From the NCBI GenBank assembly GCA_026395035.1, contig JAPLZN010000151.1:1-5118 (forward strand): a DNA stretch of 5,118 nucleotides, given 5' to 3'. The DNA comes from Candidatus Vogelbacteria bacterium (lineage in GTDB: Bacteria; Patescibacteriota; Minisyncoccia; Phycocordibacterales; XYD1-FULL-46-19). Position numbers and translations under genes: made by a program. Positions 1-5,118 of this stretch are shown here, piece after piece. The first letter of the stretch is position 1, and the number at the start of each line of letters is the position of its first letter. The notes beneath the pieces were generated by a model. The model made no database searches. It saw nothing but the letters and a program-made list of their open reading frames with translations, and was not told where the DNA came from.

Positions 1-1
1 C

Positions 2-1399
2 AAAATCGGTCAGTTCACGGGCAATCCGCTGATTCGAAATATTATCGGCCAGCCCAAATCGTCATTTGACCTGAGAAAGTTGATGGACGGGAACAAGATC
101 CTAATTGCCAATCTATCCAAGGGTCGGGTGGGTGAGCAGAACGCCAATCTCCTGGGCGGGATGTTGATGACCAAGATTTATCTATCGGCGATGTCCCGGG
201 CGGACATGTCTGACGCGGAAATGAAAGATGTCCCGCCGTTTTTTCTGTTTGTGGACGAATTTCAATCTTTCGTCAATGATTCCTTCAAGGATATTTTGTC
301 CGAAGCGCGGAAATATAAGCTCAATCTGACCATCGCTCATCAATATGTCGATCAAATGCCCGAAGAGGTGCGGAGCGCCGTCTTCGGCAATGTTGGGACG
401 ACGATTGCGTTTCGCGTCGGTCCCTTCGATGCCGAAACCCTGGAAACAATTTTTATGCCTAAATTCACCAAAGAGGATCTGGTTAATTTGGGGTTCGCGC
501 AAATTTATTTGACTCTCATGATCGATGGTGTGGGCTCGCCACCTTTTTCGGCTGTTACTTTAGCTCCGTTTATCAATACCGCTCCTTCGCTTAGAGATAA
601 GATTATCGAAGCTTCACGACTGCAGTTTTCTCACGGGCGAGTCGAAGTAGAGGAGGCGATTAATCGCTGGCATGACGACCAGCGTGTGGAAATGGAAGCG
701 GATAGTCGGATTCCGGCCCGGTCAGCGCCTTCGCGTTTTGGTAGTGGAGATCGGGGGGTTACCCGCCCGCCCGCCCCGCCTCCCTCGCGGATTAATATTC
801 CGGAATCAGTGAAGCGAGCGGTGGAAGAAGCCCAGACGGTTCGCTCGGTTCCGTCTACGCCGACCCCGGTCCAGGCAACTGTCCCTGTTTCGAGTCGCCC
901 TTTTCCCGCCCCATCCGCCTCGAGACCGGCACCGAATCGGTCAAATGTTTCGGCTCCGGTTTCAACCCCAAACAATCAGGGGTCGAAACCGTCGGTTCCT
1001 GCTCCGTCTCCTTCGCCTCGTCCGGTTGCCAGCGCTCCTAAACCGATTGATCAGAGAGAAGAATTGAAACAAATGATCAGCCAGGCGGCCGGTAATGGCG
1101 CCGATAAAAAGTTATCGTTGTCGGCGCTGGCTCAACCGCGTCATCCAAAAGGAACAACGGCCAATAAAGACGACCTGCGGGCGGCCCTGTCGGAGTTAGT
1201 GAAACCCGTCGTGCGTCAAGAAGCCAAAAAAGAAGCCCCGATTCCGTCTGTCTCCGGGACTATCGCCAGCAATAATCGTCCGGCAGTGGCGAACACCGCC
1301 TCTGCCCTTGGTACGCCAGAGTCTCCGGCGAAGGCGACTCAAGGTTTCAGTGTGGCAAAGGAGGTACCGGAAGATGTCTTGCGTAAAATTCTAGAGTAG
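2..1399 (+). CDS. TraD/TraG-like type IV secretion coupling ATPase, C-terminal part (5' truncated by window edge)
   Basis: The frame is open from base 2, so the gene starts outside the window; the apparent TTG/ATG starts at 80 and 83 are internal codons. Of 465 visible residues, about 1-200 are the end of a P-loop motor domain. They include GNPLIRNIIGQP (about 7-18), NLSKGRVGE (37-45), a Walker B strand FLFVDEF with acidic pair D85-E86, and SEARKYKLNLTIAHQY (100-115), the ARK...AHQ sensor-type motif of TraD/TraG/VirD4 proteins. The Walker A region must lie upstream. Residues about 254-348 are a Pro/Ser/Ala-rich, probably disordered linker. After it come a charged segment (about 350-412) and a C-terminal VPEDVLRKILE (455-465). 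The family hydrolyses ATP at the inner membrane to move DNA or protein substrates into a type IV secretion or conjugation channel. The resemblance is closest, from memory, to CPR versions. Whether this copy serves DNA uptake, conjugation or protein export cannot be told here. The gene ends in TAG just before a strong terminator, so it is probably last in its operon. Confidence 0.87.
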   Translation, partial: KIGQFTGNPLIRNIIGQPKSSFDLRKLMDGNKILIANLSKGRVGEQNANLLGGMLMTKIYLSAMSRADMSDAEMKDVPPFFLFVDEFQSFVNDSFKDILSEARKYKLNLTIAHQYVDQMPEEVRSAVFGNVGTTIAFRVGPFDAETLETIFMPKFTKEDLVNLGFAQIYLTLMIDGVGSPPFSAVTLAPFINTAPSLRDKIIEASRLQFSHGRVEVEEAINRWHDDQRVEMEADSRIPARSAPSRFGSGDRGVTRPPAPPPSRINIPESVKRAVEEAQTVRSVPSTPTPVQATVPVSSRPFPAPSASRPAPNRSNVSAPVSTPNNQGSKPSVPAPSPSPRPVASAPKPIDQREELKQMISQAAGNGADKKLSLSALAQPRHPKGTTANKDDLRAALSELVKPVVRQEAKKEAPIPSVSGTIASNNRPAVANTASALGTPESPAKATQGFSVAKEVPEDVLRKILE

Positions 1400-1407
1400 A
1401 ATAATCA

Positions 1408-1440
1408 TCAAAACGGCCGGTCGCGGGCCGTTTTGAGTTT
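1408..1440 (+). terminator. Rho-independent terminator after the coupling ATPase gene
   Basis: An 11-bp perfect stem pairs 1408-1418 (TCAAAACGGCC) with 1426-1436 (GGCCGTTTTGA) around the 7-base loop GGTCGCG. The descending arm carries TTTT and is followed by GAGTTTT, giving an interrupted U tract. It begins nine bases after the ATPase stop codon. The AAAA/TTTT base of the stem means it could act to some degree in both directions, though the only converging transcript starts far away. Confidence 0.85.
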
Positions 1441-1460
1441 TGGCGTGCTTCTGGTAGAGT
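1433..1460 (+). promoter_or_regulatory. Candidate sigma-70-type promoter with extended -10 for the GT4 gene
   Basis: A -35-like TTGAGT (1433-1438) is followed by a 16-base spacer and a -10-like TAGAGT (1455-1460), preceded by the extended -10 dinucleotide TG at 1452-1453. A start site about 6-7 bases after the -10 box would fall near 1467. That is only about six bases before the ATG at 1473, so the mRNA would be nearly leaderless. This fits the lack of any Shine-Dalgarno sequence before that ATG. The -35 box overlaps the descending arm of the preceding terminator. Both hexamers are imperfect, so the call rests mainly on position and the TG motif. Confidence 0.35.
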
Positions 1461-1472
1461 GTCACTGTAAAT

Positions 1473-2552
1473 ATGGCTGACTATTTGAGCACAGAAAACA
1501 ACGGGATTCTAGTTGTCAATAAACCGAAGAAATTGTTGGTCGTTACCGCGGCGTATCCGCCGGAGTGGGGCGGCCAGGCGACTTACGCGAGACTATTGAA
1601 GGACGGTTTGCCCAAAGTAAGCAAGGATAAACTCCGGGCCATTATTTTTAATGGTCGCTGCTATCTTAATTGGCCGAGGTTCTTCCGTTTCTGGGCGGTG
1701 TTTTTGCGGACGCTCTATTTGGGACGATATTGCGATGCTATTTACGCTCTCGATATTGAGCTTGGGCGGGGGACGTCAGTCGCGGCGGCGATATTACGCA
1801 AGCCTTTTTGGTTGAAATTGGATGCCACGGCCGTTTGGGCGGCGGACCACCAAGTCAAACCTTTTTTGCCGCTAATAAATCGTTCCTCTTTGGTCATTGC
1901 TCCCTCGCGCGAAATTTTCGATTTGGTCAGATCGGTTGGTATTCCGGAAACAAAGTTACTTTTACTGTCGAATGCCTTTGACGCACCGGAAGGCCTTGAT
2001 TCGCGAGTGGCGATTCGGACAAAATGGAAGGTTCAGGGTGAGATCGCCGTGGCCGCTGGGCCGTTGTCGCTGCGGAAAAATTTTCGCGCGTTAATTGAGA
2101 TCTGGCCGGCTGTTCTCGAGCGTTTTCCCGACGCAAAACTATTGATTTTCGGAGACGGACCGGAACGGAAAAATTTGGAAAATGCCATCTCCGAACTGAC
2201 GTTGAAAGACAGCGTCCTGCTTTCGCCGGCTTTGTCCGGGGAAGAACTCTATGTTTATCTGAAAATGTCCAATGTGGTAATTTTGCCTTCTTTTTACGAA
2301 GCATCTTCGCAATTTTTAAGGGAGGCGCGCTCTTTAGGGGCTTCGATCATTGCCGGTGCTATCGGCGATAATCGTGAGGTGCTGGCCGGCCACCAGGCTG
2401 CTTCCTTTGTCGACCCGAACGACCGACCGGCGCTTTTGGCGGCCATCTTAAAAATGATCGCCGAGCCGACCGAAGCTGTTTTGGCTAAAAAAACATCCAC
2501 GGAGGAAGAAATGCTCGTTACTTTATCGCGGCGGCTAATTGCTCCGATTTGA
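1473..2552 (+). CDS. Family 4 (GT-B fold) glycosyltransferase
   Basis: This 359-residue protein has normal length for GT4/RfaB-type enzymes, which transfer a sugar from a nucleotide-sugar donor with retention of configuration, usually at the cytoplasmic face of the membrane. The N-terminal Rossmann half opens with LLVVTAAYPPEWGGQATYA (21-39), the usual strand 1 and Gly-Gly loop. The C-terminal donor-binding half begins near AAGPLSLRKNF (194-204), with R201/K202 in the phosphate-binding position. It continues through KLLIFGDGPER (222-232) to the catalytic-site EX7E motif, E276 and E284 within YEASSQFLREA. No transmembrane segment is evident. The ATG at 1473 is the first start after the terminator. 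It places about 20 extra residues before strand 1 and has no Shine-Dalgarno site, so a somewhat later non-ATG start is possible. Donor and acceptor cannot be read from the sequence. The gene is on the strand opposite the other glycan genes, which it meets tail to tail. A role in surface glycan assembly is inferred from context. Confidence 0.9.
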   Translation: MADYLSTENNGILVVNKPKKLLVVTAAYPPEWGGQATYARLLKDGLPKVSKDKLRAIIFNGRCYLNWPRFFRFWAVFLRTLYLGRYCDAIYALDIELGRGTSVAAAILRKPFWLKLDATAVWAADHQVKPFLPLINRSSLVIAPSREIFDLVRSVGIPETKLLLLSNAFDAPEGLDSRVAIRTKWKVQGEIAVAAGPLSLRKNFRALIEIWPAVLERFPDAKLLIFGDGPERKNLENAISELTLKDSVLLSPALSGEELYVYLKMSNVVILPSFYEASSQFLREARSLGASIIAGAIGDNREVLAGHQAASFVDPNDRPALLAAILKMIAEPTEAVLAKKTSTEEEMLVTLSRRLIAPI

Positions 2553-2594
2553 AACCAGGAGAGGGGAGATATCAGACGGATTTTAACTGTCGCG

Positions 2595-3410
2595 TCAGCC
2601 GACCTTTTTTGGCAAAAAGTGAAAAATAGATTGAAAGATCAGATAGGCCGACAAACGAAGTTTGCGTCGCCAGTAGGCGCGGAAATAGCCGGGGTACTTA
2701 TCCCAGTTTTTTCGGATCAGAGATAGATTCGTGCGCATTAGGCGCAGGCGATCGGTCTGAACGATATTGTTCGGGTGGATTCGATAAGCGACAGCCATGT
2801 CCGCTAAATTGGCCAATTTCCCCACGGTTCCCAGTCGGAGCCAGAGGTCGTAATCTTCGATCCCGTTGAGTTCGAGATTGTATTTGCCGATGGCCAGAAC
2901 CGCCGCCCGGCGGTAGAGAACGGTCGAATGGATGATCGGGTTTTTCCCTAAAATATTGTCCCGAATTTCCCGATCGGAAAGAGGCAAGGAAAACTGCTTG
3001 AGCAGTTTGTTCTCCGGGTTGACCGCTTCCGCTCTCGTTCCGACTACCAAATAGTCTCGGTGTTCATCGAGGAATTTGACTTGTTTGGCGATTTTGTCCA
3101 GGTTGGTCCAGTAGTCGTCGCTGTCTAAAACGGCGATATATTCTCCCCGAGCCTTATCGAGAGCGCGATTTCTAGTAAAACTGATATGGCGATTTACCTC
3201 GTTTTTTAGGTAGGTAATTCTGGGGTCGGACAAAAACGGGGCAATGACGAACTCCGTATTATCGGTGGAACCGTCATCGACGATGATAAGCTCCCAATCG
3301 GTAAAGCTTTGCTTTAGGACACTATCAATTGCCTGCGCAATAAATCGGCCGCGGTTGTAGGTCGGAAGGCAAACGCTGACGCGGGGAATGGGGATTATAT
3401 TTTCTGCCAT
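2595..3410 (-). CDS. Family 2 (GT-A fold) glycosyltransferase
   Basis: This is a complete 271-residue GT2 enzyme, expected to be an inverting, metal-dependent sugar transferase that uses a nucleotide-sugar donor. Visible landmarks are the first strand VSVCLPTYNR (11-20), the nucleotide-binding LIIVDDGSTDNT (41-52), the DXD metal site D96-S-D98 within AVLDSDDYW, and the acceptor-side GIEDYDLWLRL (183-193), where E185-D186 supply the usual catalytic acid/base position. No long hydrophobic segment occurs, but the C-terminus (about 243-271) is basic and aromatic (RAYWRRKLRLSAYLIFQ), which suggests peripheral membrane contact. Its ATG lies inside the 3' end of the fucosyltransferase gene (16-base overlap, different frame) and lacks a Shine-Dalgarno site, so translation probably depends on ribosomes finishing the upstream gene. 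It is the last gene of the minus-strand operon. Sugar specificity is unknown. Confidence 0.93.
   Translation of the reverse strand: MAENIIPIPRVSVCLPTYNRGRFIAQAIDSVLKQSFTDWELIIVDDGSTDNTEFVIAPFLSDPRITYLKNEVNRHISFTRNRALDKARGEYIAVLDSDDYWTNLDKIAKQVKFLDEHRDYLVVGTRAEAVNPENKLLKQFSLPLSDREIRDNILGKNPIIHSTVLYRRAAVLAIGKYNLELNGIEDYDLWLRLGTVGKLANLADMAVAYRIHPNNIVQTDRLRLMRTNLSLIRKNWDKYPGYFRAYWRRKLRLSAYLIFQSIFHFLPKKVG
3395..3410 (-). other. 16-base stop/start overlap, fucosyltransferase to GT2
   Basis: The GT2 start codon (CAT on the plus strand, 3408-3410) lies upstream of the fucosyltransferase TAA (3395-3397), so the two frames share 16 bases. The sequence before the ATG, ATTCCACCATC, has no purine-rich ribosome binding site. 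This supports translational coupling and a single polycistronic mRNA. Confidence 0.7.
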
Positions 3411-4243
3411 GATGGTGGAATTATATCATCAGTTTTTGGTTCGCCACTCTGGGTCCAGTGGGTCGGGGCGATAACGATTTTGTCTGGTCGTGGATCGAGC
3501 CAGGCGCCCCACCAGCTGAAACTGGAATTGGCGATGATGTGACTCTTGCAGTAGCTCATCAAAATGAGTTCCTCATAGTCCCGTAGTCCGAAGTTCGATA
3601 TGTATATAGTTGGGACATCGGTTTGTAGATTATTCTTGACCCAATTTGGATCATCCGTAAAAATGAACAGCGTCGGGTTCGGACGATTTTCCTTGGCCAG
3701 CCGGATGGCTTTTTGGTAGTGTTCAAGCGAGAGCGTTCCAAAGTTTTTTTGGTGTTTTTTGCTGGAAACATAATCGGTGCGTCTGACATGTAGAGAAATC
3801 GAATCACCTTCGTGTACTTGTTGAACTAATTCGGGATATTTCTGCTCGAGAGGTTCTTTGAGGGTGAAGTCAGCGCGGATGGTGTCAGCAATGTCAGCAA
3901 AATATTTATAGCTCTGCCAAAAACCATCCAGATACAGATTGCCTTTTGCTTCTAGTATTGCTGGCTCCCATCCGGTGTGGAATTGGCGCAAGACCTTAAA
4001 AGAAAAATACCGCCAGACTAAGGAAAAGATACCAAGTGGGTATTTTAATCTGGTAATTTCTTCTTGTTTCGCGATCTCGGCGGATATGGCGAATGGCTCG
4101 AGAGAGTAGCTACGGAGGTTGTCGTGTTGGTACCCGGAAATATCCAACTTGAGCAGGTCGTTGTTTTTAAGCGCCAGTTTGCGCCCCAGTGCGTACTGAA
4201 ACATCTGATTGCCCAGGCCACCTTTTAATCGGGTGATGATCAT
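3395..4243 (-). CDS. Alpha-1,2-fucosyltransferase, family GT11
   Basis: This 282-residue protein carries the full GT11 signature. It has the N-terminal GGLGNQMFQYALGRKLA (8-24), YLDGFWQSYKYF (104-115), the GDP-fucose-binding HVRRTDY (152-158) with R154, R155 and D157, FTDD (195-198) and SSFSWWGAW (240-248). Length matches bacterial members such as FutC/WbsJ-type enzymes. Known members move L-fucose from GDP-fucose in alpha-1,2 linkage to a terminal galactose-like residue of a surface glycan, working in the cytoplasm or at the inner membrane. The exact acceptor is not readable here. The ATG at 4241-4243 overlaps the stop of the methyltransferase gene in an ATGA and has no Shine-Dalgarno site. 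The gene is poorer in G+C than its upstream neighbour (hand count about 46% against about 54%), which could reflect separate acquisition. No GDP-fucose synthesis gene is in the window. Confidence 0.95.
   Translation of the reverse strand: MIITRLKGGLGNQMFQYALGRKLALKNNDLLKLDISGYQHDNLRSYSLEPFAISAEIAKQEEITRLKYPLGIFSLVWRYFSFKVLRQFHTGWEPAILEAKGNLYLDGFWQSYKYFADIADTIRADFTLKEPLEQKYPELVQQVHEGDSISLHVRRTDYVSSKKHQKNFGTLSLEHYQKAIRLAKENRPNPTLFIFTDDPNWVKNNLQTDVPTIYISNFGLRDYEELILMSYCKSHIIANSSFSWWGAWLDPRPDKIVIAPTHWTQSGEPKTDDIIPPSWQKI
4240..4243 (-). other. ATGA stop/start overlap, DUF268 gene to fucosyltransferase
   Basis: On the minus strand ATGA holds the fucosyltransferase ATG (4243-4241) and the TGA of the preceding gene (4242-4240). 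The bases before it, GGTCAAAAAACT, contain no Shine-Dalgarno sequence. Termination-reinitiation is the likely route of translation. Confidence 0.8.
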
Positions 4244-4962
4244 AGTTTTTTGACCAATTTAAAACAACCGCAGGCGTAGTGGCTCTTGGTTACGATGTCT
4301 GGGTCGGGATTGGTTAAAGGAGAGCCTGCGCTTTCAGGAATGAAATAAAATTCGGTCAAAGAAAGACCCGGGAACAGATCGAGCACCTGCTGATAAGAAT
4401 AAATCCGATGAGCGTTCCACTCGATTCGCGGCTGGCCGACGGGCATGGCGACGAGAAGCGTCCCGCCCGGAGCGAGGACGCGCGTCAGCTCAGCTGCGGC
4501 TTTTTGATCGCCAGCTGGGTCCAGCGGATCGCCGTAACGGCCGAGACCGACATGCTCGATGGTGTGCAAGCAGGATAGCGAGGTCAGGCTCTCGTCCGGA
4601 AAGGGTAATTTTGTGAGGTCGGCCGGGGCGCTGGAGAGCCCGCTTAAAGAGATCTTGGCCGGCCGGTAATCGTAAAATTTGACTGGCAGGGAGGCCGAGA
4701 GGGTCGAGCATAAAAAGAGACTTGAGGAAATGTCGGTATGCCAGGCGGGTTTCAAGGCCAGGACTTGTCTTATTGCCCAGGCGACATGGTAAACATAATG
4801 GCGATCGAAAGATGTGCCAAAAGTCCGGTCTTTTATTTGCGGATAAAAATCGGAAATTTTCAGCGCGAAACGCCCGTCGTGCCGCCGCCGGAATTTAAAA
4901 TAGTCGGGCAGGACAAACGGGGAGAGGGCCAGCCGGATAAATTTTTTAATCAGTTTCTTCAT
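4240..4962 (-). CDS. DUF268 family, SAM-dependent methyltransferase-like protein
   Basis: The 240-residue product contains the DUF268 hallmark block LPFPDESLTSLSCLH (119-133) followed by TIEHVGLGRYGDPLDP (134-149), then LTRVLAPGGTLLVAMPVG (159-176) and WNAHRIYS (182-189). These match the class I methyltransferase strand 4/5 order, including the APGG turn. The motif I region reads HTDISSSL (75-82), with Ser79 where relatives as I recall them have Gly, and FYDYRP (96-101) supplies the acidic residue D98 after strand 2. The family is often found in sugar-modification and polysaccharide loci, but to my knowledge its reaction is not established; methylation of a glycan or lipid-linked sugar is inference. 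The N-terminus (MKKLIKKFIRLALSPFV) is basic and amphipathic. I chose the ATG at 4962 because it forms an ATGA overlap with the upstream gene. The frame stays open further upstream (TTG at 5043), but that part is out-of-frame reading of the neighbour. Confidence 0.85.
   Translation of the reverse strand: MKKLIKKFIRLALSPFVLPDYFKFRRRHDGRFALKISDFYPQIKDRTFGTSFDRHYVYHVAWAIRQVLALKPAWHTDISSSLFLCSTLSASLPVKFYDYRPAKISLSGLSSAPADLTKLPFPDESLTSLSCLHTIEHVGLGRYGDPLDPAGDQKAAAELTRVLAPGGTLLVAMPVGQPRIEWNAHRIYSYQQVLDLFPGLSLTEFYFIPESAGSPLTNPDPDIVTKSHYACGCFKLVKKL
4959..4962 (-). other. ATGA overlap that fixes the DUF268 start
   Basis: The minus-strand ATGA at 4962-4959 joins the TGA of the truncated upstream gene to the ATG of the DUF268 gene. 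It mirrors the ATGA at the next junction. No Shine-Dalgarno sequence precedes it (GATTCAAAAAACA), so coupling is expected. It argues against the longer TTG-initiated reading from 5043. Confidence 0.75.
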
Positions 4963-5117
4963 TGTTTTTTGAATCGGCGTTTCAGTTTGGTAAGCCAGAA
5001 AATTAGTTTCTCCGGCAGAATCTTGTTGTAAACATAATACCAAAACATATCCTTGGCGGGCAGTCGACTGAAGCCAAAGTGGTAGCCTGGTTCGGAGCGT
5101 TCCACTTGGGTGATTGC
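4959..5117 (-). CDS. C-terminal 52 residues of an unrecognised protein (5' truncated by window edge)
   Basis: A second minus-strand frame is open from the right window edge to a TGA at 4959-4961 and has no start codon that would make it complete. It reads AITQVERSEPGYHFGFSRLP, then AKDMFWYYVYNK, ILPEKLIFWLTK and LKRRFKKQ. The first part resembles the end of a compact enzyme domain; the rest is aromatic and strongly basic, as in tails that touch the membrane surface. Real coding is supported by protein-like composition, by the ATGA junction with the next gene, and by the poor protein quality of the competing frame over the same bases. I do not recognise the family; another methyltransferase or glycosyltransferase of the same glycan operon is the most likely guess from context. 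Confidence 0.65.
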   Translation of the reverse strand, partial: AITQVERSEPGYHFGFSRLPAKDMFWYYVYNKILPEKLIFWLTKLKRRFKKQ

Positions 5118-5118
5118 G

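Noticed and set aside
80..85. TTG/ATG at 80-85 as the true start of the coupling ATPase
   Set aside because: The frame is open to base 2 and the upstream 26 residues carry family-specific sequence (GNPLIRNIIGQP), so these codons are internal.
182..502. 106-residue minus-strand open frame inside the coupling ATPase
   Set aside because: It lies antisense to the strongly conserved Walker B region and has no recognisable motifs; it is a shadow of the real gene.
631..975. 114-residue minus-strand open frame opposite the Pro-rich linker
   Set aside because: Its Gly/Thr/Arg-rich composition is what the reverse complement of a Pro/Ser-rich coding stretch produces; no domain or start signal.
1927..2304. 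125-residue minus-strand open frame inside the GT4 gene
   Set aside because: Arg/Ser/Pro-rich shadow opposite conserved GT4 motifs; nothing protein-like in it.
2589..2610. Possible plus-strand terminator after the GT4 gene (GTCG...CGAC then a T run)
   Set aside because: The stem has only four pairs around a 7-base loop and lies across the end of the convergent coding region; too weak to annotate.
2550..2640. Read-through of the GT4 frame past its TGA (as if TGA were Gly, code 25)
   Set aside because: The frame continues for some residues, but it is antisense to the GT2 C-terminus, and three genes here end sensibly at TGA at operon junctions or ends, so standard code 11 is favoured.
3411..3433. 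TATAAT-like hexamer just upstream of the GT2 start on the minus strand
   Set aside because: It lies within the fucosyltransferase coding end, lacks a reasonable -35 partner, and the 16-base overlap already explains expression of GT2.
4738..5031. 97-residue plus-strand open frame opposite the DUF268 gene
   Set aside because: It is antisense to both the DUF268 N-terminus and the truncated upstream gene, each better supported; no ribosome binding site or known motif.
4963..5043. TTG-initiated N-terminal extension of the DUF268 protein
   Set aside because: The same bases code for the end of the upstream gene in another frame, and the ATGA overlap supports the ATG at 4962.

Overview
The window looks like chromosomal DNA from a Candidate Phyla Radiation (Patescibacteria) bacterium or a close relative. 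The main clue is the 5'-truncated TraD/TraG-like conjugative ATPase at the left edge, whose wording (GNPLIRNIIGQPKSSFDLR, NLSKGRVGE, VDEFQSF, SEARKYKLNLTIAHQY) I recognise from CPR type IV secretion coupling proteins. Tight packing, gene-end overlaps and start codons without Shine-Dalgarno sequences fit that view. TGA is used as a stop and does not interrupt any of the recognised proteins, so code 11 applies rather than the code 25 of Absconditabacteria/Gracilibacteria. The lineage call is inference from memory of protein families; no database was searched.

Layout. Bases 2-1399 (+) hold the C-terminal part of the coupling ATPase: the end of the motor domain, a long Pro/Ser/Ala-rich linker and a short conserved-looking C-terminal motif. 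A strong intrinsic terminator (about 1408-1440) ends that transcription unit. It overlaps a candidate extended -10 promoter for the next gene, a GT4 (GT-B) glycosyltransferase at 1473-2552 (+). A 42-base gap then separates it from a convergent minus-strand operon, read right to left: an unrecognised gene cut by the window edge (C-terminal 52 residues, 4959-5117), a DUF268 SAM-methyltransferase-like protein (4240-4962), a GT11 alpha-1,2-fucosyltransferase (3395-4243) and a GT2 (GT-A) glycosyltransferase (2595-3410). The three junctions in this operon are overlaps of 4, 4 and 16 bases, which indicates translational coupling.

How the genes may work together. GT4, GT2, GT11 and DUF268 form a typical surface-polysaccharide or glycoprotein decoration set. 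They would build an oligosaccharide on the cytoplasmic face of the membrane, add a terminal or branch fucose, and possibly methylate a sugar. The flippase, polymerase and sugar-nucleotide genes (for example GDP-fucose synthesis) are not in the window. The coupling ATPase is probably a separate unit, although its proximity to surface-glycan genes is notable in an organism expected to live attached to a host cell.

No tRNA, rRNA, CRISPR array, insertion sequence or long repeat was seen. There is no gene-free stretch longer than about 75 bases.
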